Shown here piece after piece: positions 19,201-26,616 of a DNA stretch of 64,000 bases (its first letter is position 1; each line of letters begins with the position of its first letter). Where the stretch lies: NCBI GenBank assembly GCA_022709905.1, contig JAKLHY010000005.1, positions 124,001-188,000 on the forward strand, written 5' to 3'. Origin of the DNA: Verrucomicrobiota bacterium. GTDB lineage: Bacteria > Verrucomicrobiota > Verrucomicrobiia > Limisphaerales > UBA1319. The translations under genes and the position numbers were made by a program. Under the pieces are notes generated by a model. The model was given only the letters and a program-made list of their open reading frames with translations, ran no database searches and was not told where the DNA came from.

Positions 19201-20015
19201 TCGGTCGAGGCCGAAGCCAGCGTCTGGCCATCCGGGGAAAACGTCACCGACTGGATCTCGGCAGCGTGGCCTGAAAGAATCCGGACCAATCCTCCATCGG
19301 TGGTCCGGCTCAGGAACACACTCGCTCCGACGTCGGCAGCGACCAAGCTGCCATCTGGCGAAAAGGCCACCGCACCTGAAGGCCGCCACCCATTCAGGCT
19401 GATCTCCTGTTGAACCAACGTCCGCAGCAGAGTGCCATCGGCCAGGCGCCGGAGTTGCACCACGGTGGTGTGCAGTGTCCCCTCGCCAGTCTCCGTCTCA
19501 AAATTCTGTGAACAGGCCACCAAGCCGCCATCGGGGGACAAGGCCATTGGATGTCTCGGAGAAGCCGTGGCGTCTCCGACCGGAAAACCAATGCCCGGAA
19601 GAGTGCGCAACAACTCGCCAGTGTCGATCCGCCATACCTTGATGGTATTGTCCTTGCCACTGGACACCAACGTAAGGCCGTCCGGGCTGAAGGCCACTGC
19701 TTGCACGTCATCCTCATGACCTTCGCAGGTTCGTACTAAGGCGCCATCGGCAATCCGCCACAGTTTAATGCTAAGATCGTCACTGGCAGATGCCAGTAAG
19801 GAACCATCCGGAGAAAAGGCAACTGCGTTGATCTCTCCTCTGTGTCCGGCAACCTTCCACAGGATCTCGCCTCGTAGTTCGGTGCAAACGATCACGAACA
19901 GAATCAGGATTGTTTGCACCTGAAAGTGGTTCTCGCATGAACGCGCGGACACCTTTAGTCGAGGATTCATACGCCGGCCTTTCGATTGGACGCGCTGAGA
20001 CAACGCCCTTTTCAT
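16266..20015 (-). CDS. Secreted WD40-repeat / Ig-like giant protein
   Basis: 1249 aa with an N-terminal hydrophobic segment (residues about 35-48), so exported or membrane-anchored. Residues about 55-660 are WD40 repeats with the unit VAFSPDGxxLASASxDxTIKLWRxxDG. Two Ig-like domains follow at about 675-850 (PLSYQWFFNQSPITGATN and IDYQWRFHQNPIPGATN). A second set of WD40-like blades runs from about 860 to 1185. The last ~60 residues (FIIQVSPDLEKWTDW to FYRLYTRPG) form a C-terminal module seen on many verrucomicrobial secreted proteins. It is probably a cell-surface or periplasmic interaction scaffold. An ATG at 19970 with a better RBS (GAAAGG) is an alternative start. Confidence 0.88.
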   Translation of the reverse strand: MKRALSQRVQSKGRRMNPRLKVSARSCENHFQVQTILILFVIVCTELRGEILWKVAGHRGEINAVAFSPDGSLLASASDDLSIKLWRIADGALVRTCEGHEDDVQAVAFSPDGLTLVSSGKDNTIKVWRIDTGELLRTLPGIGFPVGDATASPRHPMALSPDGGLVACSQNFETETGEGTLHTTVVQLRRLADGTLLRTLVQQEISLNGWRPSGAVAFSPDGSLVAADVGASVFLSRTTDGGLVRILSGHAAEIQSVTFSPDGQTLASASTDRTIKLWRVTDGTLVRNLVGHDEIIRSVAWSPDGRQLASASFDRTLRVWNVLDGKTVWIAQDPTDYRFRTVAFSRDGRFLASGNRDFSVVLYSTQDGSKVSMLTAHSSAVNRVLFSPDETIVASASFGSWDSGVNFWRVSDGSLLWRLSPVIADRETVPFAFAPDGQMVACASLAPSRQIELRHARDGKLVRQISQIGTDAQIGAVAFSPDGLTLAIGGASWDWWITLWRLSDGAQVASFFNDAGGVRELAFSPDGRLLAEVSRQNEIRIRCMSDGAVVHQIPGRFYGFSRDGERVALASTDGRVLRIYQVSNGLMLNTIDLGSSAILTLSPDLDFAVSGRNDSLQSWRTADGALWRVLTEEVVNVTACAISPRSRYLAFGREDTALILVDNTLTPIESTPQPLAIDVAPQDQTLDEGSEGGFFTAARGAAPLSYQWFFNQSPITGATNRWHLIPVVQRDQAGQYRVVVSDGQGGSVSASARLQVSVPPRIVTQPASQFVHAGISVAFEVAAAGEGPIDYQWRFHQNPIPGATNATLKLANVEPAQSGPYSVIVSQPTGSCTSEAAALTVYAPVRIVWQNQPTSIESVYCASSLSFSPESTHLVLALSEVRSDSTGEGWNARINSVFAWQVTSAVAVRWAFESSASNFDGAPSVALSPGLDWLALRDRPSVTGLYRLPSLDEPLADSILAFWTDVSPGGLVACSGDARTLAVAGESTGVLWRMPEIQGITNFVTALGWNSWEGAMALSPDGAHLALAKYDERIGLWRADGTEPALVMETKAAYRNTLAFSPDGTLLATGGDSRVVKLWRIGDGSLMRVLHGPPSAIRCLAFSPSGAVLAAGYDNDLRFWRVSDGQPLPAALPPSGGLRCLSYSPDGRLLAWLRWYGEVVLVENPFAAMDLVPPRFKSVRHLPEGELQILVSGPQNGHFIIQVSPDLEKWTDWTSGIFSATPTPISDSVPVSAQQKFYRLYTRPGSWLE

Positions 20016-20175
20016 GGATCATCCAGTCCAGTTACGCACGCGGGGCGTTGGCTGAGAGAAACGAGTCAGCGTCTCGTGGAGGCAGGTGTAATTTTATAGC
20101 TGTGCCTGGCTCAATCGGCAAGCCAGAATTTCGCCGTCAAGCACGCCGGACTTCGTTGGTTGACAAACATCCCTG

Positions 20176-21534
20176 CTATATGGAACTCAACTGATCCCTG
20201 TTCTCATATACTTTAAGGATGGCGTCGGCGATGTCGTCCATATCCTCACGGGAACCCAATAGGGGGCCCGAAGCCCACAGCATGAGCATGTCTTGGCAGA
20301 CCTTGTCGCAATTAGGGCATTTCATTTCCTCCCGGAAACGCTGGAGCCGGCGAGTGGAATACATTTTCTGATAGGTCCTGGAGTTGAGGATGTGATCGAT
20401 CCAGGGTTCGCGGTGCAATCCGCGTTCGATGTAAGGGCTGAGGCTGATCCCTTCGGCATCCAGGGCTTTGAAGAAAAGGCTGCGATCGGCGTCATTGAAA
20501 TGCTCCCGGCGATAGCTCAGGGTGTAGAGGTAAAACGATCCGCTCTGGGTCCCGGGATAGAGCTTCTGAGGCGCAACCCCCGGACAATCCTTGAGACGCT
20601 GAGTCAGGTAATTGGCGTTTTCATTGCGCCGCTGAAAACGTTCTTTGAATCCCGCCATTTGTCCCAGCAGAATCGCGGCCTCGAACTCGTTCATCCGGTA
20701 TTTGGGACCGATCAACTCCGTGCGCCCGCGTCGGGATGTTCCGTGATTGTGAACGGTATAGCACTTGTCCATCAGTTCCTCGTCGTCCCCGATGATGGCG
20801 CCACCTTCGCCGCAGGCCAGGGTTTTGCTGGTTTGGAAACTGAAACAACCCACTCGGCCGATCGTGCCCACCGTCCGACCCTGGTACTGCGCCAAATGCG
20901 CCTGGCAGGCGTCTTCGATCACCGGCAGGCTGTGCTGTTCGGCGATCGCCATGATCCGTTCCATGTGACAGGGCTGCCCCATCATGTGCACCGGCATGAT
21001 CGCCCGAGTGTTTTCTGTGATGCGCCGTTGCACATCGGCCGGATCCAGTTGGAAGGATTCCGGATCCAAATCGGCCAGGACCGGCAAGGCCCGGCTGGAC
21101 AAAATCGCTGCAATCGTCCCGGGATCCGTGTACGGCGAAGTAATCACTTCATCGCCCGGTCCGATGCCCAAGGCCTCCACACAGGTGTGCAAGGCCTGCG
21201 TCCCGGACCCGGTGGCCACACAGAATTTTGTTCCCATCAACCGGGCGTACTCCTTTTCAAAGGTCGGCACAGTGCCGGACGAAGACTGAATGCGGCACCA
21301 AATCCCGCTCTTGGTGGTTTTCATCACCGCGTCCACAACCTGGTCATCACAGTAGGGCCAGGATGGCCAAGCCTTGTCCTTGCTCCGAACAGGCTGACCT
21401 CCCAAAACAGCCAATTTACCTGCCTTTTTCGTGATGTCGCCATAGGCGGGGATCGCCCGTGAAGCCACCGCGGCCAGCGAGGTCGCCGATGCCGTAGCCA
21501 GGAACTGTCGTCGTGTTAGATCACTCTTTTTCAT
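20176..21534 (-). CDS. Tat-exported DegT/DnrJ/EryC1-type PLP enzyme
   Basis: 452 aa from the ATG at 21534, which follows an AGGGGG ribosome site. A Tat signal (LTRRQFLATAS plus Ala-rich hydrophobic segment) precedes a complete DegT/DnrJ/EryC1/StrS aminotransferase fold. Recognisable features are ATGSGTQALHTCVEALGIGPGDEVI, the aspartate in VIEDACQAH and the PLP lysine K237 in FSFQTSKTLACGEGGAI. Family members transaminate nucleotide-linked keto-sugars or make AHBA in the cytoplasm; export is unusual because PLP would have to be loaded before Tat transport. It ends a three-gene set with the propeller and TIM-barrel genes; the gap to the propeller gene is 67 bp. Confidence 0.85.
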   Translation of the reverse strand: MKKSDLTRRQFLATASATSLAAVASRAIPAYGDITKKAGKLAVLGGQPVRSKDKAWPSWPYCDDQVVDAVMKTTKSGIWCRIQSSSGTVPTFEKEYARLMGTKFCVATGSGTQALHTCVEALGIGPGDEVITSPYTDPGTIAAILSSRALPVLADLDPESFQLDPADVQRRITENTRAIMPVHMMGQPCHMERIMAIAEQHSLPVIEDACQAHLAQYQGRTVGTIGRVGCFSFQTSKTLACGEGGAIIGDDEELMDKCYTVHNHGTSRRGRTELIGPKYRMNEFEAAILLGQMAGFKERFQRRNENANYLTQRLKDCPGVAPQKLYPGTQSGSFYLYTLSYRREHFNDADRSLFFKALDAEGISLSPYIERGLHREPWIDHILNSRTYQKMYSTRRLQRFREEMKCPNCDKVCQDMLMLWASGPLLGSREDMDDIADAILKVYENRDQLSSI

Positions 21535-21601
21535 CGTTACCCCCTGCTCTTTCGGAAATGCAACTTGGGCGTCTGTGAACACTGGGTTTCGTTCTATCAT
21601 C

Positions 21602-22981
21602 CTAATGATGCCGGCGGAAGGATCCGCGGATGCTGATTAGATCCGTAACCGTCTTGCCGTTGCGATTCACTCGTGCCAGCGTGTAAACCGTGCCGTCTTT
21701 CCCGACGGCGATCGAGTTGACGTAGGCGGGCCGTTCGCCGTTCTCATAAAAAATGGGCCCCTGGTCGATAGACTGCCGCCTGCGAATATCGTAAGTCACC
21801 AGATGAAGATTCTCGATGCCTTTCGATTCCCCCATCGCTGTGGAGTCCTTGCCCTTGACCCGTTTCCCTTCGTGATAAACCGGGCCCCCGGTCAAATAGT
21901 GGATCGTTCGGCCATCAGGACCCAGCGTGAATCCAAGATATCCGTAACTAAACTGGTCAAACATCCCGCTGCGTCGCGAGGGCTCCGACGTGATGCGCTC
22001 GAAGACGTCCACACGATTCGCCATCGGCTGGTAGGAAAAGAGATAACCCGAATTTCCATGCACGGCGTAAATTGCCTTTTCCGGGGCATACCAAAATGTC
22101 TGACGCCAATTGTAGCCCATGTGCCCTGGTGAAGTCGGATCATACCATCCGAAGTAATCCTTTTTCAGATCTTCTCCCTGGATGATCTCGACCGCGTCCG
22201 TGTCATAACGATATCGCAGAATCGCGCCCTCGCCGGTGCTGAAGTAAACGGAACCGTCGTCGGGATTGACGGCCAGCGATCGGCAGAGGGTGCGATAGGT
22301 CGGCCCGCGTCCGTTTTCTCCCTCCGCCGAGAAGGTGCCGAAATTCTTCAGCTCGCCCGTGGCGAGGTCCCGCCGGATGAAATAGCCGCTCGGCCACGTG
22401 AGGCCATACAAACGCCCCCGGCGCGCGTCCATGTTCATGCTCAGAATCCCTTCGCCTTTCGGCGCCGTCCCCAAATCCTCAAACGTGGACCTTGCCATGT
22501 CGTACGCTAAAAAATGCCCCCCGGGATACGGTTGATAGCCAGCGGGCGGAATCCCGATTTTCTCCATGCCATCCACGATGCTGTAGTATCCGACGTGCGT
22601 CGCAAAATAGAGCTTTCCCTTTGACTCGACGAAATTAACGTGGGACTTGCCTTGTGGTATGGCCTTGCGTCCTTTCTCACCGCAAGCCTCGGTGAGATCC
22701 CCCAACAAACGAATCGTGTCGCGGGCCGGATCATAGACGTACATCCTGGCCCCCACGTCCAAAGATTCCGTGCACAAAACGTAATAGATCCGCCCATCAC
22801 TGGCAGCCAGCATCCCGTTGTAGGTATCGTGGGCGAGCTCGAATCCCGAGTCATGAACGCGGGCCTTGAGTGAGCCCGCAGGAGGTTTCGCTGCGGCCAT
22901 CACCGTCGGCAACATCCCTTGCAGAATAAGAAGCGGTAGAGCGATCCAGCCCAGGCTGGCCAGGTAAACATGAGACTTCAT
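21602..22981 (-). CDS. Secreted beta-propeller-like protein
   Basis: 459 aa from the ATG at 22981, with a signal peptide (SLGWIALPLLILQGMLPTVMAAA). The mature part consists of repeated beta-rich blocks with the phrasing of seven-bladed propellers (GRIYYVLCTESLDVGARMYVYDPA, GKLYFATHVGYYSIV, GRLYGLTWPSGYFIRRDLATGE, GSVYFSTGEGAILRYRYDTD). No catalytic motif is visible. Its start overlaps the stop of the upstream TIM-barrel gene by 4 bp, indicating translational coupling. It may bind or sense a sugar in the periplasm; this is inference. Confidence 0.8.
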   Translation of the reverse strand: MKSHVYLASLGWIALPLLILQGMLPTVMAAAKPPAGSLKARVHDSGFELAHDTYNGMLAASDGRIYYVLCTESLDVGARMYVYDPARDTIRLLGDLTEACGEKGRKAIPQGKSHVNFVESKGKLYFATHVGYYSIVDGMEKIGIPPAGYQPYPGGHFLAYDMARSTFEDLGTAPKGEGILSMNMDARRGRLYGLTWPSGYFIRRDLATGELKNFGTFSAEGENGRGPTYRTLCRSLAVNPDDGSVYFSTGEGAILRYRYDTDAVEIIQGEDLKKDYFGWYDPTSPGHMGYNWRQTFWYAPEKAIYAVHGNSGYLFSYQPMANRVDVFERITSEPSRRSGMFDQFSYGYLGFTLGPDGRTIHYLTGGPVYHEGKRVKGKDSTAMGESKGIENLHLVTYDIRRRQSIDQGPIFYENGERPAYVNSIAVGKDGTVYTLARVNRNGKTVTDLISIRGSFRRHH

Positions 22982-23958
22982 GGTTTTCCTTTGGATGAGT
23001 TTCCTTGCATGTCTGATTTCAGCCATAATTGAAATGCGCTGAGCGACTGGAGGTATACGACAGATTCCGCAATGTCCCTCTCGATTTCCTGGCGGGTTCT
23101 TTGGATCCCCTTGATCCCCTCAATCTCCATGGTCACGGGTCCAGTGTAACCGCGCTCTCTGAGGATGCCGAATATCGCCGGGAAATTCACCCTGCCCCGT
23201 CCGAGCGCCGGAAAATGCCAGCTCTCAACTTCGCCATTGTGGTCCTTGACCTCGACCGTGGCCACATACTCGATGATCTTGCCGAGCTCTTTGGCGACGT
23301 CGGCATCCCGATTATAGTATAGGATGTTGCCCGTATCGAAATTGATCCGGACATTGGGGTGATTGACCTGGCGCATGGTTTCCAGTTGCACATCCCCGTT
23401 CGTTCCAAGGTCCGGATGGGTCTCCAGCACCAGTGTGACACCATGCTTTTTGGCCAGGTCCCCAGCCCGCCTCAGACGCTCGTAAACCACCGCTTTTTCG
23501 GTCGCCTTGCGCTTCACCGATAAAAACAGATAGCGGACGCCCATTTCTTGGCAAACGGAAAGCTGCCGCGCCAGCGGATCCAAGCAAGAAGGCTCCGAGA
23601 AATCAGCCTCCCCGCGCAGCACAACCGCTTGCAGCCCATGATCCGATAATCGCTCCTTCGTTGAGGCCACCTGATCCAAGGTGGGCGCGTTGAGAAATAG
23701 ATGCCGAACCCCGATCGAAGGCAGATGCGTCCATCCGGCATCCTCACACCCCTGGTAATTGGAGAGACGACAGGCCAACACATTCACCGGCCGAACGGCC
23801 CCGGCGGGGATCGCCTCGCCGGCGCTTGCCACGCATCCCCAACCTCCAACAATCCCACCCAGGATCAACACGAAAAAGAACCTCCAAATCCAACCCCCTT
23901 TTCCACTCCTTGTTAAAGAGAGCCAGAATGCATCATCTGGGCAGAAACGCGAATCCAT
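22978..23958 (-). CDS. Exported sugar phosphate isomerase/epimerase-like TIM barrel
   Basis: 326 aa from the ATG at 23958; an upstream TTG at 23994 would add only a tail. An N-terminal membrane/signal segment (RFFFVLILGGIVGGWGC, with a lipobox-like GWGC) suggests export, possibly as a lipoprotein. The remainder is an AP-endonuclease-2 / xylose-isomerase-like barrel with the metal ligands visible: E in LVLETHPD, D in INFDTGN, H in VKDHNGE and E in VTMEIEG. It would isomerise or epimerise a sugar, or act on a keto-sugar, outside the cytoplasm. It is first in the three-gene set and overlaps the propeller gene by 4 bp. Confidence 0.85.
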   Translation of the reverse strand: MDSRFCPDDAFWLSLTRSGKGGWIWRFFFVLILGGIVGGWGCVASAGEAIPAGAVRPVNVLACRLSNYQGCEDAGWTHLPSIGVRHLFLNAPTLDQVASTKERLSDHGLQAVVLRGEADFSEPSCLDPLARQLSVCQEMGVRYLFLSVKRKATEKAVVYERLRRAGDLAKKHGVTLVLETHPDLGTNGDVQLETMRQVNHPNVRINFDTGNILYYNRDADVAKELGKIIEYVATVEVKDHNGEVESWHFPALGRGRVNFPAIFGILRERGYTGPVTMEIEGIKGIQRTRQEIERDIAESVVYLQSLSAFQLWLKSDMQGNSSKGKP

Positions 23959-24107
23959 TGTTCGTAAGCTGTTTTCGAGTATTTCACTCCCCAAATTACT
24001 CCTTCGCTTCCTGCGGGAACAGCAAAAATTCAGTCAGGAACGCGGACGAGACCTCGAATGAGATGGAATCGTCCGGGTCGCTGAACGCAACAAACCGAAG
24101 AACTGAG

Positions 24108-24137
24108 TGACAAGGGGTCTGTCCCTTAGTACTTGAC
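24108..24137. repeat. Small REP-like imperfect palindrome
   Basis: The string AAGGGGTCTGTCCCTTA lies in the 206-bp divergent intergenic region. Sequences with GGGGTCTGTCCC are common as short intergenic repeats in other bacterial genomes, as far as I recall. Direct TTGACTTGACTTGG repeats follow at once. No function is assigned. Confidence 0.25.
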
Positions 24138-24164
24138 TTGACTTGGCGATGCTGCAGGGAGAAC

Positions 24165-26579
24165 ATGAACGCAATGATGTCTTCCCTCATTCTGAGTTCC
24201 GCATCCCGGCGGGTCATGGTCAATTTTCTGGGGATCGTTCTGATCCAACTTGCGGCGATTTTGCCCATTCTGGCAAGTCCGGCGTCGTCCTTGCGCGTGG
24301 GAGTTTTCAGTTGCGATGTCACACCACCATTGGGCCATGCGCTCTGCGGCGGTTGGATCCGGCCGGTGGAGGTTCTGGAAGATCCGCTCCTGGCCAAGGG
24401 CATCGTCCTCGAGAACGGCCGCACTCGTTATGTTCTTTGCGCGATCGACTGGTGTCTGCTCCAGACCGAGGCCTATGACCTATTCACCCTCAAGATCGCC
24501 GCCGCCGCGAAAATCCCCCCGGAACAGGTCTCGGTCCACACGGTCCACCAACACAACGCGCCCATTGCGGACCTCCGTGCCCAAAAGCTCCTGGAGGCCA
24601 TTCCCGGGGCGCCCATCCATCTCGATCGGTCATTTCTGGAAGAATCAACCGACCGCGTCGCTGCCGCTGTTCGAGATGCGCTAGGCCGCATCGAGGAGGT
24701 CACCCATGTGGGGCAGGGGCGAGCCCGGGTCCAGGAGTTTGCCTCCAACCGTCGTGTGCGCCTGGCGGATGGCCAGATCCATGTGCGGTATAGCGCCACA
24801 AGGGATCCCGGGCTTCGGGCAGCACCGGAAGGCCTGATCGATCCCTGGCTGAGAACGGTCACCTTCTTCCAGGATGACCGACCCCTGGTCCGTCTCCATT
24901 ACTATGCGAGTCATCCCATGAGCTTTTATGGCGATGGCCGGGTCACCGCCGATACCGCTGGCCTGGCCCGGCGTCGGTTGGAGTCCGAAGAAAACGTTCC
25001 ACAAATTTACTTCACGGGGTGTGGCGGCAACATTACCGCGGGCAAATACAACGATGGTTCGCCGACGGCGCGATTCCAACTCACAGAGCGCCTTTATCGC
25101 GCCATGCAGCAATCGATCGCGACGACACAACGCGAACCGCTCGGTCGTGTTTCGTGGCAAACCGCGCGCGTGGAGTTTTCTCCTCGTCCAGAGCCGGCCT
25201 GGTCGGCTGAAACGGCTCGCAGTCTCCTGACAAACTCAAGTGCCACCTCGGGCAACCGTCTGAACGCGGCTCTTAACCTGGCTTGGGCGGAGCGGATGCG
25301 GACGAATCGCCAGGTGACAATCAGCCGGCTGCGTCTGGGCTCGGTCATCCTGCTCCATCTGCCGGGTGAGGCCTCTGTCGAATACCAACTCTATGCCCAA
25401 AGTCTCAGGCCTGACGATTGTGTTGCGGTCGCCGCGTACGGAGAAAGCGGTCCCGGCTACATTTGTTGCGATGCCGCCCTGGCGGAGGGTGGCTATGAAC
25501 CCACCATGTCCCGAGTGGGTCCGCCAAGCGAGGTCCGACTGAAGCGCGCCATAGCCAGTCTCATCAAACCGGCTGCGAACGGATCTCCACCCTTTTACCC
25601 GGACAAACAACACTTGCTTTGGTGGCGCGATCGTTCAGGTGGCGATCTTCCGGTGGATTCAGCCGCCACGTGGGCGAAGCGACGACGCCATATCTTGGAA
25701 TCAATGCAACAGGTGATGGGCACCCTCCCCCCCCCACGAAATATCCCGCTCGATATCCGCATCGAGGAGGAACGCGCGTTCGGGAATTATACTAGTCGGA
25801 AACTCACGTATGTCGCCGCCCCTGGAGATCGAGTTCCGGCTTATCTCCTGATTCCCAACACACGCCCAGCTCGGGCGCCGGCGATGCTCTGCCTGCATCA
25901 AACCACACCCGCGGGCAAGAACGAACCGGCCGGATTGGAGGGCAATCCCCAACTTCGGTATGCGGCTGAATTGGCCGACCGCGGCTATGTGACGCTTGTT
26001 CCGGACTACCCGAATTTCGGTGAATACCGCCAGGATCCCTATGCGGAGGGATATGCCAGCTGCACCATGAAAGGGATCGTCAATCATCGGCGGGCGCTCG
26101 ATCTATTGATTTCGCTGCCGGAGGTGGACAGACGGCGTCTGGGAGTGATTGGGCACTCGCTGGGGGGGCACAACGCCCTGTTTCTCGCAAGCTTCGATCG
26201 CCGGATCAGGGCCGTCGTCACCAGCTGTGGCTTCAACTCGTTCTTCAAGTATCAAGGAGGCAATCTCGCCGGCTGGAGCCATCCCGGTTACATGCCGCGC
26301 ATCGCATCCCAGTTCGGCTGCGATCCCAAACAGATGCCGTTCGACTTCACGGAAGTCCTGGCAAGCCTCGCCCCGCGTCCCGTTTTCATCAACGCTCCGC
26401 TCCAGGACGATAATTTCGAAGTGTCCGGCGTCAAAGACTGTATATTAGCCGCCGAACCTGTCTATGGATTATACGACGCAAGCCAAAACCTGACTGTGGT
26501 TCATCCGGAAACCGGACATGATTTTCCACCTGAAATCCGGTCGGCAGCCTATGCCTGGCTTGACCAGTGGCTGAAGTAA
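24165..26579 (+). CDS. Ceramidase-like N-domain fused to an alpha/beta-hydrolase
   Basis: 804 aa from the ATG at 24165, preceded by a strong AGGGAGA ribosome site; a TTG at 24138 is unlikely. After a signal peptide (LGIVLIQLAAILPILAS), residues about 45-480 resemble the neutral/alkaline ceramidase N-terminal domain (CDVTPPLGHALCGGW, HTVHQHNAP, YYASHPMSFYGDG, FTGCGGNITAG). From residue ~500 a dienelactone-hydrolase / acetyl-xylan-esterase domain follows, with the nucleophile elbow GHSLGGHN (S665) and a candidate catalytic H785 in ETGHDFPPE. It could remove acyl groups from glycans or glycolipids outside the cell. A GH2-like gene follows after 37 bp, probably co-transcribed. Confidence 0.85.
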   Translation: MNAMMSSLILSSASRRVMVNFLGIVLIQLAAILPILASPASSLRVGVFSCDVTPPLGHALCGGWIRPVEVLEDPLLAKGIVLENGRTRYVLCAIDWCLLQTEAYDLFTLKIAAAAKIPPEQVSVHTVHQHNAPIADLRAQKLLEAIPGAPIHLDRSFLEESTDRVAAAVRDALGRIEEVTHVGQGRARVQEFASNRRVRLADGQIHVRYSATRDPGLRAAPEGLIDPWLRTVTFFQDDRPLVRLHYYASHPMSFYGDGRVTADTAGLARRRLESEENVPQIYFTGCGGNITAGKYNDGSPTARFQLTERLYRAMQQSIATTQREPLGRVSWQTARVEFSPRPEPAWSAETARSLLTNSSATSGNRLNAALNLAWAERMRTNRQVTISRLRLGSVILLHLPGEASVEYQLYAQSLRPDDCVAVAAYGESGPGYICCDAALAEGGYEPTMSRVGPPSEVRLKRAIASLIKPAANGSPPFYPDKQHLLWWRDRSGGDLPVDSAATWAKRRRHILESMQQVMGTLPPPRNIPLDIRIEEERAFGNYTSRKLTYVAAPGDRVPAYLLIPNTRPARAPAMLCLHQTTPAGKNEPAGLEGNPQLRYAAELADRGYVTLVPDYPNFGEYRQDPYAEGYASCTMKGIVNHRRALDLLISLPEVDRRRLGVIGHSLGGHNALFLASFDRRIRAVVTSCGFNSFFKYQGGNLAGWSHPGYMPRIASQFGCDPKQMPFDFTEVLASLAPRPVFINAPLQDDNFEVSGVKDCILAAEPVYGLYDASQNLTVVHPETGHDFPPEIRSAAYAWLDQWLK

Positions 26580-26616
26580 AATTCTGTCGTCGCTCCGCCT
26601 TGCGGAGAGAGTTCTT

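Noticed and set aside
20293..21462. Long plus-strand open frame (389 codons) opposite the DegT-type gene
   Set aside because: It mirrors a strongly supported gene with a Tat signal and PLP motif; its own translation lacks family features. It is a codon-bias shadow.
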